Part shown: piece by piece, positions 33,117-45,100 of the stretch
Layout: the number at the start of each line of letters is the position of its first letter
How positions within the stretch are numbered: position 1 is the first letter of the stretch
The notes under the pieces: model-generated
The model's input: the letters and a program-made list of their open reading frames with translations, nothing else
Databases searched by the model: none
What the model was told of the DNA's origin: nothing
Translations under genes and position numbers: made by a program
From: Septoria linicola
Lineage: Eukaryota > Ascomycota > Dothideomycetes > Mycosphaerellales > Mycosphaerellaceae
Direction: 5' to 3'
Assembly: GCA_024114885.1 (NCBI GenBank)
Contig: CP099419.1
Location: 2,046,001 to 2,110,000 of the forward strand
Length of the DNA: 64,000 nucleotides

Positions 33117-36100
33117 ATGCCTCCGAGAGCGAAAAAGGCCACTGGGCCAACTGTAGTCAGTAGCAGCGCTTCAAAAGTACATCCGCCACCGAGCTGCTGA
33201 ACAGAAAAAAGAGATCTCAGCTGACTTAAGCACGTGAAGCCGGCTGCACCAAAGGCGGCCCCAAAGAGAAAATCAACGACAGCCGCACCCAAGACCGCGA
33301 AAGAAGATGAAGCGGTTCCGGCTCCAGCGTCGAGGACAAAGCCTTCGGCTAGTCAAGCAGCCCGCCCCGTCAAAAAGCCCGCTGCTGGGGACGATCTTGA
33401 TGCTCTACTTCGACCCTTCTACTACAACAAGTCCTTGACCGATCCCATCAACACAGCCCGAGACAAATGGAACTTACTCCCGGCTTTTCTGCGAGTCAAA
33501 GGGCTCATCAAGCAGCACACCGACTCCTTTGACTACTTCATCGATGTGGAGCTGAAGAAGATCATCAAGGCGAACGAGCAAATCATTTCCGACGATACGC
33601 GAAAATGGATCAAGTTCACAGACATCCGCGTGGGCAAGCCTTGCCGTGTCGAGGATCTACGGGCAGGCTACGTGCAGACCGAAGTCACGCCCAACGAATG
33701 TCGGTTACGTGACATGACTTATGCAGCGCCCATCTATGTCGACCTTGTGTACCCGCGGCAATCTGGCAATGTCCGGAAGACTGACGTTCTCATTGGCCGT
33801 GTACCTATGATGCTGCGAAGTTCAAAGTGTGTGCTGAGCGGGCGCTCAGAATCAGAAATGTCGTGGTTGAACGAATGTGCCGTTGACCCGGGAGGCTACT
33901 TCATTGTTAGGGGCCAGGAGAAAGTCATCCTAGTTCAGGAACAGCTGAGCAAGAATCGTGTCATCGTCGAATCGTTCAAGGGCGTGATCCAAGCATCTGT
34001 CACAAGTCACACAGCCAACATCAAGACTAAGACGTATGTCTTGCTCAAAAAGGGCTACCTTTATCTCAAGCACAACTCCCTAACTGAGGATGTCCCGGTG
34101 GCCATTGTCATGCGAGCAATGGGAGTGCAGTCGGACCACGAAATTCTGCTCCTCGCTGCCGGAAACGATGCACAGTACCAAGATGAGTTTGCGCCAAATC
34201 TGGAGTTGGCCGCCGGGGAGGGTGTGTTCACACAGGAGCAGGCTTTGGACTTCATCGCGAATCGCATAAAGCCAGATCGATTTGTATCGAAGAAGGCAGT
34301 CGAGAAGACACCCAAGCAGCAGGCGTTGGAGAAATTGGCTGGAACGATCATTCCTCACGTGGAGGTGGAAGGACTCAATTTCAGACCAAAGGCGCTTTAT
34401 GTGGCACATATGACAAGACGCGTGTTAATGGCGATCCACGATCCGAAGCTTGTGGACGATCGCGATTATGTTGGCAACAAGCGTCTGGAGCTGGCTGGTC
34501 AGATGCTGGCACTTCTCTTCGAGGATCTGTTCAAGGACTGCATGCGGCAGATCAAAACAACAATGGACAAAGTGCTTAAGAAGCAGAACCCGACGCAAGA
34601 ATTTGACCCCGTTAGGATCGTGGAACAAATCGAGCCTCGCATAACAAGCGGAATGGAGCGCGCGATATCAACGGGCAACTGGACGTTGAAGCGTTTCCGC
34701 ATGGACCGCGCAGGAGTAACACATGTTCTCAGCCGACTGAGCTACATCAGTGCGCTTGGCATGATGACCCGCATCAGTTCACAATTCGAAAAGACGCGCA
34801 AGGTTTCTGGACCTCGTGCTCTGCAGCCGTCGCAATTCGGTATGCTGTGCACGTCAGATACGCCCGAAGGAGAGGCATGTGGTCTTGTGAAAAACTTGGC
34901 ACTCATGACACATATCACTACAGCAGACGATGAAGGGCCGGTACGAAAGATGATCTACGTGCTGGGCGCAGAGGATGTCACATCTGCATCTGGTACCGAG
35001 ATTTATGGTGCTGGTGCATACATTATCTTCATCAATGGTACGCCCGCTGCATTGACGAGACAGCCGAAGCAGTTCTTGTTGGGCTTCCGAAAGTTCAGAC
35101 GTATGGGCAGGATATCCGAATTCGTCAGCATCTTCATCAATCACCATCACAATGGCGTTCACATTGCCACTGACGAAGGGCGAGTATGTCGGCCATTGAT
35201 AGTCGTGGAGAAGTCCAAGTCGAAAGTGACAACACGATTCTTGGAGTCACTCCGACAAGGCACGATGAACTTTGACGATGCTCTATCACGAGGCATCGTG
35301 GAATACTTGGATGTCAACGAAGAGAACGATTCGAATATTGCCGTTTACGAGAAGGACATCGGCGCTGAACATACTCACCTGGAAATCGAGCCATTCACCA
35401 TACTGGGCGCCGTGGCTGGTCTGATTCCATACCCTCACCACAATCAATCTCCGAGAAACACTTACCAGGTAAGCGGCTGTCGCCTCCACTGCCATGACAA
35501 GCGATTTTGAAATTGACAAATCTCTAGTGTGCCATGGGTAAGCAAGCAATTGGTGCCATAGCTTACAACCAGTTCACTCGAATCGACACGCTGCTCTACC
35601 TCATGGTATACCCACAGAAGCCTATGGTCACGACGCGAACCATCGAACTAGTCAAATACGATAAGCTGCCAGCCGGCCAAAACGCAGTAGTGGCAGTCAT
35701 GTCGTATTCTGGCTACGATATCGAGGATGCTCTGGTCTTGAACAAAGCCTCCTGCGATCGTGGTTTCGGACGCTGCCAAGTCTTCAAGAAAGTCAGTATG
35801 CCACTCAAGGCATATCAGAACGGCTTCCAAGACCGTCTCGCCGATCGCGACCCAAGCAATACTCGACACCGTAAAATTGGAAAAGACGGATTGGTGGAAG
35901 TTGGTTCCGAGCTGGAAAACGGCGACATGTACATGCTGAAAGAGCAGCCCATCAACCAAGTGCAATCAGTAGACCGCGGTTCGCAGCGCTGGTCTCCCGC
36001 CCACATGTCATACAAGCTGCCCGATCCCTGCTACGCCGACAAGGTCGTGATCACGGCCAATGAGCAAAACACTACCATCCTGAAGATCCAAACGCGTCAA

Positions 36101-36850
36101 ACGCGTCGTCCAGAAATCGGCGACAAATTCTCTTCTCGCCACGGCCAAAAGGGTGTCGTGGGACTTCTAGCCGAGCAAGCAGACATGCCTTTCTCAGACC
36201 AAGGCGTGGTGCCAGACATTATCATGAACCCCCACGGTTTCCCATCTCGAATGACAGTAGGAAAAATGCTCGAACTTGTCTCTGGCAAAGCTGGTGTTCT
36301 CGCAGGCAAGCAAGAATACGGCACACCCTTTGGCGGCAGCAAAGTCGAAGACATGGGCGCAGTGCTCATCAAACATGGCTTCTCGTACTCTGGCAAAGAC
36401 ACACTGACATCGGGCATCACCGGCGAGAGCTTGCCGTTCTACGTCTTCTTCGGACCAATCTACTACCAAAAGCTCAAGCACATGGTCCAAGACAAGATGC
36501 ACTCTCGATCGACTGGTCCGCGCGCAATCCTGACTCGCCAGCCTACAGAAGGTCGTTCGAGGCAAGGTGGTCTGCGTCTCGGAGAGATGGAGCGTGATTG
36601 TCTGATTGCGTACGGAGCAAGTCAGTTGCTACTCGAGAGATTGATGATCTCCTCCGATGCTCACGACGTGGACGTTTGCCAAAACTGCGGCATGATGGGT
36701 TACAACAACTGGTGCCAGAGCTGTTCGAGCAGTCGGTCGGTCGTGAGGATGACGATGCCTTATGCTGCGAAGCTGCTCATCCAGGAGTTGATGAGTATGA
36801 ACGTCAAAGCAAGTCTGCAACTTGCTGACGAGTTTCCACGGGAAGAGTAG
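33117..36850 (+). CDS. DNA-directed RNA polymerase III subunit RPC2 (second-largest subunit)
   Basis: Three exons (33,117-33,176, 33,231-35,468 and 35,528-36,850) encode about 1,206 residues, close to the yeast subunit (1,149). The first exon, MPPRAKKATGPTVVSSSASK, was chosen because the long frame has no ATG of its own before conserved sequence and a 54-bp intron joins in frame. Conserved RPB2-type parts appear in order: LLPAFLRVKGLIKQHTDSF, the lobe, SALGMMTRISSQFEKTRKVS, the fork loop with CTSDTPEGEACGLVKN, the hybrid-binding part (MSYSGYDIEDALVLN, GDKFSSRHGQKG), MNPHGFPSRMTVGK, and a C-terminal zinc clamp CQNCGMMGYNNWCQSC. It forms half of the Pol III active centre, which transcribes tRNA, 5S and U6 genes. 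Confidence 0.97.
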
Positions 36851-37060
36851 ACTTGGTGCTCTGAAGACATGAGAACAGTATCATAGGCATAGCGATTGGA
36901 GTCTGTCTCTGCTTTGTAGATCATGCCAGTGCAATAAAAAGCAGCGATGCTTCAGCAAAGTCCACAATTCACATCTAGCCAATTTTGTACTACTCAACAC
37001 AGGAAAGAGCCCGTCCTCTGACACCGCTCTGAAGGGTCGAAGCGCAACCAGGACTCTCTA

Positions 37061-39133
37061 CTAGAAAGCCGCTTGTCCTTCTGACTCGCCGTTCAGCGTC
37101 CTGAGCGCCTGCTCAGCCAGCTCACTCCTTAAGCCGGCCACTTCCATCTCTCTTTGTCCCCTATCCCAATCTTTCATACTTCTGCGGTTTCGAGTCTCCT
37201 TCTCTTCCAATTGACGTCTCAGTTTATCAGCTTTCTCTTCCAGCTTCTTAAGCTTAGATCTGTCAACCACGGGCTCGGCTCTCTGACCGCCTTCCACTAC
37301 CTTTGGCAATTCAGCAATTGCTGGGTGAATTCTGTTCGCCACAGGTGCAGTCACAATTGCAGGCTCGGTCGGCCTTCGCGCGCCCTTTGGACCAGTAGGA
37401 ATGTCTGACATGATTGTGTCAGTGTTGCCGTTCAATGCATTGCCAAAACGCTGAGTACGCTGATAGGGATTGGCAGCACTTGCGCTTGCTTGTCGAGGGA
37501 ACGCGGGCGGTTGGCCGCCAGAGAAGGAGTTCCGAGGTCCTGAGGGAGGTTGGCCGCTAATCGCTGCAGATGGCCCTGTAGGCGGGCTGAAGACTTGCTC
37601 AGAAACGCTCCGAGCTGCACCGTAGCCCATGTCTCCACCGCCTCGACCGAAACCAGTATCGACACCTCCGCGACTGAATCCTGCGTCTGCACCACCGCGG
37701 CCAAATCCGCCGCCTCTCCCCCGAAAGCCTCCACGATAGCTTCCTGTTCCTCTGCCTGCTGTCTCGCCCACGAAACTGCCTCGGCCGCGAGCAGCAAAAT
37801 CGCCTCTGATAGCGGGAGCGCCTCGAGGTCCAGATGGGGGTGCCGCTGATGCTCGAGGTCCAGACGGAGCGCTCACTGCAGCTGACGGTCCAGTTGGAGG
37901 CGCCATTGATGTTGGAGGAGCACGCTGGCTACTCGGTTCAGTGGGTGGTGCTCGAACAGGAGTGGGAACATCGTCGTCACGACGAGGCTCGCGCGGCGGC
38001 GGGACTTCTCGCTCTCTCTCGTAGCTGCGATCAGAGTAGCTGACATCCCTGGCTTGAGGCGTGATACGGTCACGGGGTGGCTCGGGCTCGGGCGCTCGAT
38101 ATGGCTCTCTTGTATCGTAAGGATCGCGTGGAGAAGCCCGACTCGGCGGAAGTCGGTCTTCTGCTGGCAGATGACTGAGTCTGCTGGGGTGGATAGGTGG
38201 TGGCGAAGATCTCCGTGAGGTGTTGCCGGAGTTTATTGCAGGCTCGTCACGACTGAGATAGTCCTGACGTGGCGCTGGCGATGGCTGAGGACGCCTCCAA
38301 TTGTCGACAGTTCTAGGATCCACTCCCCTCTCGTTTCTAGCAAGTGGTGATCGCGATCGAAGCCTATAATCTCGCGTAGCACCTCTCACACTTGGCGAGT
38401 AGCCGCGTCGATCTCTGGGCTCGGGCGAGAATCTCCTCCTTGGTGGGCTTGCAGCTCTCGAGGGCGGGTAGTCATCGTAGCGTGGACGGACAGGACTGGC
38501 CAAACGCTCTCGTTTCGCAGGCGGCGGAGATCGTCTACCTCTACTAGAGATAGGAGATGGCTCTCTTGCTCTTTTGAGCGGCAACGGGCTGCGGTCTCTG
38601 TAGCGTGGCAGCGGAGACCGGCCTGGAGCAACATATGGTCTGCTGTCCCTCTCGTCTCGATAGTCCCGGCTGTCTCTGAAGTCTCTGTCATCTCTTACAG
38701 GCTCCCTCCTGAACAGATCGTCGCGGGGCAGATCCTCTCTGCGTGCAGGCAAAGGGGAACGTGGTCGGCCTCTGTAGCTATCTCCGCCTCTGGGCACACG
38801 GTCGTCACGGAAGCGTGCTGCCGTGGACGGCGAGCGGCGGCGGAACGTATCGTCGCGTCGAGGAGGTAGACGGTCGTCGTCTCGCCGAGGAGGAAGGCGG
38901 TCATCGTCTCGTCTCGGGGGTGGACTGCGACTTCGACCTCGGGGTGCGCGGTAGGTGTCTGCTTTGTACGAGTCGTGGAAGTCGTTGCGGCGAGGAGGTG
39001 ATCTCGCTCGATAGCTATCGCCGCCGAGTCGAGCTGGTGGTGGTGTCCGTTCGCGGGCATTTCCTGGTCTGTATGACTGCCCTCGACCAGTGCCATACTG
39101 GTCTTCGGGCGGAATGTCTACGCGTCTGCCCAT
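37061..39133 (-). CDS. RS/RGG-rich protein with C-terminal coiled coil
   Basis: A single exon of 690 residues. Residues 1-330 are dense in Arg, Ser, Pro and Asp (RSRSPPPRR, then a tandem RRDDDRLPP repeat), as in SR-related splicing proteins. Residues 400-520 contain Pro-rich segments and an RGG-like box (GSYRGGFRGRGGGFGRGG), which usually binds RNA. The C-terminal 60 residues form a likely coiled coil (SKLKKLEEKADKLRRQLEEK). There is no RRM or other folded domain. A role in mRNA processing is inference from composition. It lies next to the SF3B2 gene on the same strand, 0.7 kb downstream of it. Confidence 0.8.
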   Translation of the reverse strand: MGRRVDIPPEDQYGTGRGQSYRPGNARERTPPPARLGGDSYRARSPPRRNDFHDSYKADTYRAPRGRSRSPPPRRDDDRLPPRRDDDRLPPRRDDTFRRRSPSTAARFRDDRVPRGGDSYRGRPRSPLPARREDLPRDDLFRREPVRDDRDFRDSRDYRDERDSRPYVAPGRSPLPRYRDRSPLPLKRAREPSPISSRGRRSPPPAKRERLASPVRPRYDDYPPSRAASPPRRRFSPEPRDRRGYSPSVRGATRDYRLRSRSPLARNERGVDPRTVDNWRRPQPSPAPRQDYLSRDEPAINSGNTSRRSSPPPIHPSRLSHLPAEDRLPPSRASPRDPYDTREPYRAPEPEPPRDRITPQARDVSYSDRSYEREREVPPPREPRRDDDVPTPVRAPPTEPSSQRAPPTSMAPPTGPSAAVSAPSGPRASAAPPSGPRGAPAIRGDFAARGRGSFVGETAGRGTGSYRGGFRGRGGGFGRGGADAGFSRGGVDTGFGRGGGDMGYGAARSVSEQVFSPPTGPSAAISGQPPSGPRNSFSGGQPPAFPRQASASAANPYQRTQRFGNALNGNTDTIMSDIPTGPKGARRPTEPAIVTAPVANRIHPAIAELPKVVEGGQRAEPVVDRSKLKKLEEKADKLRRQLEEKETRNRRSMKDWDRGQREMEVAGLRSELAEQALRTLNGESEGQAAF

Positions 39134-39835
39134 TTGCCGTTAGTACTGCGCTTTCCAATCATCAAGCTCCGTCAATCGCTATCTCGTTCGTGCGATGAGG
39201 CACTTCCGCTCTGGGAGGCAAAAGTTGTCCCTGCTGCAGACAAGGAGAAACGCGTAGGTTTGCCCAATTCTGCACTGCATCGGATGTGCGTGCAGCTTGT
39301 GTTGAGAAGTGTGGTCGGTCAAGTAACACTCACCTCCGGTCACGATCCATGACTGCAGCGATATTCTATGCGGCAGTCAATATTAATGCTGCTGCGATGC
39401 GATGCGAAGCTCCTCCCAGAAAGTTGCGAACTTAGAAGATCCACAGCGAGCGTCAGAGCTAAGCCGCATTCAGAAACACGCACATGGCCGTCAGCTTTGG
39501 TCAGAGGCCTTTCGACAAACACCAGATCGTTCATTCGTTGGCAGTTCGATATCGTAGTTGCGGATGCTGCGTCAATAGTATTGCTCGTTCTCAAGCCTGT
39601 ACTCAATGTGCATCCTGTCCAACCGCCACGACATGCCATAGTACTACCACTCCGCCCAGCTCGCACCACGCTTCATTGCCTGGCAGGCTACAAGCTTTGC
39701 CTCGCACGCTTTCCGAATACTCAATACACGAGCCGTCCAAGACGACTTCTCGCGGTGCATTTCCTGCGCTTCCTGCATCGTCTGTAGTCCCAGGTGCACG
39801 CTGATAATATGTCATGTCCACTTCACAACAACCCC
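39134..39835. other. Intergenic region
   Basis: About 700 bases between two minus-strand genes, with no supported gene. The part adjoining 39,133 is presumably the promoter of the RS-rich gene. Confidence 0.5.
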
Positions 39836-41668
39836 TCACCTCCCCTTGCCTCTTTGAGCTCTCTCGCGGTCTCGCTTCTGCCTCTTTGCACTCTCTTCTG
39901 CTACCAACCCACTCAGATCTTCCCCAGCCGATCCACCCTGCCAGCCACTCTGCTCTGCTCTCTGCGCTTCATACATCTGCTGCAGATCCTCCTTGCTCAT
40001 CTTGCCGTCTCTCACTAATGCCTCGACATCCATCGACACATCCACATCTCCCGCCTTTCTCTTGCTTCCACGCTGCTCCTGGCCAAGTACCGGTACGTTC
40101 GGGGGAGGACCTGGCTTACCTGCTGACAGATCGTACGCACGCTCGCCACCAAAGAATCCCTCTGCTCGTATAGATCGCTCGTTAAGAACAGTGCCGGCAG
40201 CTCGAGGATGATTGGATGATTCGGTTTCGGTGCCAAAACGTTGTTTGCGCAAGTTGACATCGTCCGGACCGCGTGGGAAGTCTGTTGGAATCGTGCTCGC
40301 AAAACCGCCTGGAGTTTCTGTGCCCCCATAAGGCGTCTCCAGACCAGTCCGAGTGCCCGATTCATCCTCTTCCTCCTCGTCTTCTTCGTCTTCTTCCTCT
40401 TCTTCCTCTTCTTCATCATCGACAGGTGGCTGTAGTTCACCCCACAACGACTTGTCCACAGGCTCAGCCACAGCTGCATCTTTCACTTTGTCATCTTTCA
40501 GGTCAGATAGCCCGAAAACATCTCCTCCGAATAGTGGCCTGTTCTGGTCGTCCACTGGCGGCTTGCCGTAGCCACCTGGATGGAATCCCCACTGAGCTCC
40601 GGGGGGCGGCGGCGCATTCAGACCAGAGATTTTGAGGGCAGGATATGAAGGAGGCGGTCCGATTTTCTGTTGATTGATCAACCATGGCGGTGGCGCTCCC
40701 GGCGGCATGTTTAACGCTTCCTTGAGCTCTTCGCTGAGCTCGCCGGGCCGCAGATGTCGCAAATTCGTCTCAAATTCCTTGCCCTCATAATAGACTTCGC
40801 CATATCGCGTGAGTGAAGGCTTCGTTTGCCGCCGGAAGAACGCCTCGTATAATTTCTGGTAATCAATGTCAAGCTTGCCCGTTTTTCCAGACACGCGCTC
40901 TCTGGCCTTTTGTTTCAGCGAGGCCTCTGCTTGCTTCTCGAGCACTGCATCTCGCATTTCCGCAATACCAGTCTCGGCAATGAACTTTGGCAGCGCAAAT
41001 CCTGGCTTCTCGATACCTCGCTTACTGCTCAGGTATTCTCTCTTCAGACTCCAATGCGTCGGCACGGGTACTACGTTTCGCGCACTCTTGATGTTCACCA
41101 GTAACCGCGGATCCTGCGCTGACGTATCTGTCCACTCTACGATTTCAGGTTTGCGCACAATGGCTTTGAGCTCAGCAATACTCAGCTTGTTTGCAGCTTT
41201 TCGTGCCTTTTTGGATAGACGCTTCTTCGTCTCCTCTTCTTCATCCTCGTCCTGGATATTGTCATCGTCGTCGTAGAACACCTCTGGCTTTTCTGGTTCC
41301 TTCACCGTGGGATCCTCCTTGTCGTCCTCTTTGAATTTGGCAAAAATGTCGGCGAATTGTGAGAAGAGAGGATCGTCGATAGGCAGATCGTCCTGCGACT
41401 CGATGGCGGGGACATCTTGTATCGGATCGTGGGCAGGAGGCGCTATCGGTTGCGCTGGTTCGGTCGTCTCTGATCGATTCGCAATTTCTGTGTCTGAAGC
41501 TGCGGGTGTTTCTGGCGCCTGGCTTCTGATCAGAACAACGTGGAAGCCTATGTGAATACAATCACTTACGTCGCGCTTTTGCTGCTTTTTCTTTGCTCGT
41601 CGCTGCTCATTTTTGGTTGGCTTGCGCGCCTTCGCGACGGGTTGGTCTTCGACTATCACGCCGGGCAT
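39836..41668 (-). CDS. Splicing factor 3b subunit 2 (Cus1/SAP145-type)
   Basis: Exons on the minus strand are 41,668-41,570 and 41,518-39,836, about 593 residues. The 51-bp intron (GTAAGT ... CCAG) is a multiple of three without stops, so the frame is open across it, but splicing gives KKQQKRD-APETPAAS. Conserved parts are HWSLKREYLSSKRGIEKPGF (DUF382 core), then LDIDYQKLYEAFFRRQTKP, and the PSP domain MPPGAPPPWLINQQKIGPPP leading to PPGAQWGFHPGGYGKP. An acidic run (DDEEEEEEEEDEEDEEEED) follows. SF3B2 belongs to the U2 snRNP SF3b complex, which contacts pre-mRNA upstream of the branch site. The C-terminus is basic (KRQKRDRERAQRGKGR). Confidence 0.95.
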   Translation of the reverse strand: MPGVIVEDQPVAKARKPTKNEQRRAKKKQQKRDVSDCIHIGFHVVLIRSQAPETPAASDTEIANRSETTEPAQPIAPPAHDPIQDVPAIESQDDLPIDDPLFSQFADIFAKFKEDDKEDPTVKEPEKPEVFYDDDDNIQDEDEEEETKKRLSKKARKAANKLSIAELKAIVRKPEIVEWTDTSAQDPRLLVNIKSARNVVPVPTHWSLKREYLSSKRGIEKPGFALPKFIAETGIAEMRDAVLEKQAEASLKQKARERVSGKTGKLDIDYQKLYEAFFRRQTKPSLTRYGEVYYEGKEFETNLRHLRPGELSEELKEALNMPPGAPPPWLINQQKIGPPPSYPALKISGLNAPPPPGAQWGFHPGGYGKPPVDDQNRPLFGGDVFGLSDLKDDKVKDAAVAEPVDKSLWGELQPPVDDEEEEEEEEDEEDEEEEDESGTRTGLETPYGGTETPGGFASTIPTDFPRGPDDVNLRKQRFGTETESSNHPRAAGTVLNERSIRAEGFFGGERAYDLSAGKPGPPPNVPVLGQEQRGSKRKAGDVDVSMDVEALVRDGKMSKEDLQQMYEAQRAEQSGWQGGSAGEDLSGLVAEESAKRQKRDRERAQRGKGR

Positions 41669-42103
41669 GACGGCCTACCTTGACTGATTCCTGCTGCGCG
41701 CGCTGTCAATGGATTCTCATCCAGGTAGTTACAGTCAAGAAATACTGGCAAGAAGTGAAGGCGCAGTGAAGAGTGATGTGAAGTCCATGAGACGATGTGC
41801 TGCAGAGATAGAGAAGTCCTACTCCGCAGGTGCCAAGACCGTCGACATGATCTTCACGTTATCGCGTAAACATTTCTAAGTCACATGCCTAGGTCACAGA
41901 TGCTGGAGCCCCTCGACGAGAGCCACAATGAAATGGTAGATCACACTCCAGCTGTCCATTGTGAAAGTCTTGAAGTCCTTGGGCTCTACATGGTATTTGT
42001 CCTATTCTTCCCGCACATCTCGTTTCGAATGCCATCACGACAGACCACTACGTATCTCTGACTGCAACTCATATCTCGTGCATTATCAGAACGCATCTAC
42101 GGA
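41669..42103. other. Intergenic region
   Basis: About 435 bases between tandem minus-strand genes: the SF3B2 promoter side and the 3' end of the chromodomain gene. No further feature is seen. Confidence 0.5.
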
Positions 42104-45100
42104 CTACGACACCCATCTGCGGACGCTCTGATGCGGCTTCATTGACTTGTAGAACTTTTCGATCAACTTGCTCGGCGACAGCACACCGATATGCTGATAC
42201 TTCCTTGCCCAGCCTCTAGGATCGATGTCGTGCCTTGTATCTCCCTTTGCACTCTCGCCATCCGTAGCCCCCGCAGACGTATCCCTTGCCTGATGACACA
42301 CAACAAATCTTCGGAAACTGGTAACTTTCAGCTCAGCCCAGCCAGCGAACCAGTCCACAACCAGATCGGTTGAAGCAAATTCGTCTTGCTCCCAGAGTCC
42401 AGCCAGACTTGGTAAAAGTTCGGGCTCAATCGAGACTAAGTTTGCCGCAGATGAGGGATTGTCAGAATCTTCTTCCTGGTCCTCTGGTGGGCACAGATCG
42501 CAGACCGCGCCGTACAAGCGTACGTATCGTTCGTCCATCCGACCGCGCTCGATCTTGTCCATCAGAAATTGCTTGAGCCCAGGTCGAGCTACAATTTTGT
42601 TGTTCTCCCCGCCTACGGGCTTTGGAATGTGGGCATCAAGGAAGTTCTGTATTATTTTAGTGGCATCGTCCGGATGGTATGTGATCAAGTCATCGGTCAG
42701 GAGAATCGCTGCACCTTGTGCTAATATGCGTGTACACCGGGACAGAGCCCCGCGACTCTCGAAGGTACTGCTTGTCCTTTCGATTCCTGTCATAAAGAAT
42801 GCTGCGGGACCGCCGGAGGCAATGTCGTGCAAGCCAGGAATCTGGCAAAGTGGCACACTTGAATGGACAAGTATCACACCGGACTTGAGGTGCTTCCTGC
42901 GAAAATGCGCCCAAGCTCCAGCTTTCCCAGAGTGATAGACTTTCCGCTTCATTCCGCTGAAGATTTGTCTGTAGACTTCCAGCTCGATGGTGTGCGCAGG
43001 CGGTATCATGAGAAATACCGCTTCTGACCCTTTCGGCAATATGAGACCAGGATGCAATTGGGCAAGGTCTTTCCCGACAGTCGTAGCACTCGGGCCCATG
43101 ATGGAACCCGGCAATGCTCTCATTGGTCTGAGGTGGCTTCGAGTGTCCGGACTGCTGTTGAAAACGCACATTCTCAGGGCTACGCCACTACTCTGAGGCA
43201 GACTGGGAGCGTCCAGAAAGCTCCAACCCTCACCACCGCTCGGATACACGAGTATCAGCGCGTTATATCCATCCACCGAAGCAAGTAGACCACAGCTATG
43301 CAGCTTGCAAAATTCCGCGAGACCGGACAGCTCATGCTCGTCAGCTACATCCAGGCGGACAGACCCTGCTATAGCCTCGGGGCTGTGCTTCAGAACGTCC
43401 CACAAAGTGGCTTGCACGTCACTGCTCAGTATCGCTTCTTTTACCTGCAAGACTGGATCTTCTCCAACGAGACGACTGAAAGCACGCTCTCCAAGCACTT
43501 CCAACCTGACGCGGACACTGTATGGTCTTTCGCTGCCCTGGTGATATAACTTCAAAATGCCAGACTTCGTCACGAAGTCAGTAGACTCGGCTCTGCTGCT
43601 CCACAGCGGAATATCAGCATCAGCCGACTTCGTTGTCTCGTTCCGTTCACCGTGCACGGGCGAAGCTGGCAGTTCACCAGGGGACATGACGATACTCGCT
43701 CTACGAACGTTCGTCAGAACGGGCAGAGGCTTTATTGGCTCTGAGTAGCTTGGCTCGGCAAACATCAGCTCGTCTGGCAGTTCTTGTACTGTCATCCTGC
43801 GGTCTCCGAGCGGCACTGTGTTGGAATTCGGTGCCACGAAACTGGCAGCGGGCCCTGAAGCAGCCCTGGACTTTTTCTTAAAAACTCCAGGCGGCGCAGC
43901 GTCTAACCCAGTATCCCAGTGAGCAAAGTCACAAATGTCACCCTTGCTGCAGTTGCCCCTAGTGCGCCAAAAACGGCAAGTGAGCTTATTCGGCTGCAGA
44001 CTCCGGCCATCATCTGTTGTTCTCACCACCTCTGGATCCCTTGACATTGGTGCTATATTCCCAGCAGGAGTCTTCTGTGCTGCAACAGCTGCACTAGCAG
44101 ATTCTGCTTGTGATGTCAAGCGCCTCGCGCGCGCAGCTTGACTTGCCCGCACATCCTCGATCGTGACTTTTGGGGGAGGCGCATCGAAGCCAGTATCGTG
44201 GTGAGCGAACCTGCATGTTGATCCACGCGTACAGTTCCCTGACGTGCGGAAGAAGTAACAAGTTAGCAGACTAGGATTGTAAGACCAGCCTCTTGGTGGG
44301 ATACGTAGTCGTGCAGCGGCCGCCCCGGCGATATTGGTTTCGTCCCCGATGGTGTTAGAGTGGGCGTCAGAGCAATCCTGAGCACTAAATCGGCAAGTGC
44401 CTTTTAGCCAGTACCGGCAAACCCCTCGCTGTTCACGCCTGGTCGTGGAAGAGACTGTCAAGTCAGTTGCCACTGAAGTCTGCCGTAAGTCCACGTTGTC
44501 GAAGGCCACCGTAGCGGGGGCCGGACCAGCACTACTGGTCGTCACTGGTTCTCTGGTCCTACTGTCCCGTGGTGGTGAACGTCTTGCATATGCACTTGAG
44601 ATGGAGGCAGCTCTCACAGTGCTGAGAGGATCCGTTACCGTGTGCCGGCCAGCCGATGCAGCAGGCACAGCAACACGAGACGTCTGAACGATCTTCCCCG
44701 TCTTTGGATCAACCACATTCAATGCATTGATGTCCGGCGCGGCTTCCCTATTCGTATGCTTTTGAACGGCGTTCTGCATAGCAAGATTGTAGAAGCGAGG
44801 GGCATGCCCGGTGTCCATAGACAAAGAACCTGCCGCAGGAACTCGCTTGCGCTTCTGCTTGTCTGCGTCCCAGTTCGACATAATGTTCCCCGACTTCTTA
44901 GCCCGGGGCGCTTGTCCAATGGGAGCGACACTGCTCGGCGCACTTTTTCGGGCCGCACCAGATTGAGGTTGTTTTGGGATCTTTGGAACTCGCTGGACAT
45001 GCTCGAGCTGAGATTTTCTTGATTGGCCTGACTCTCTAGGCTCGCGCTCCGTTGACTTGGGACATGATGGGCTGGGCGGTTGTTCTTTCCTGGCTAATGG

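Noticed and set aside
33074..33292. Small minus-strand ORF rich in Gly, Ala and Phe
   Set aside because: It overlaps RPC2 exons 1 and 2 in antisense and is explained by that coding sequence.
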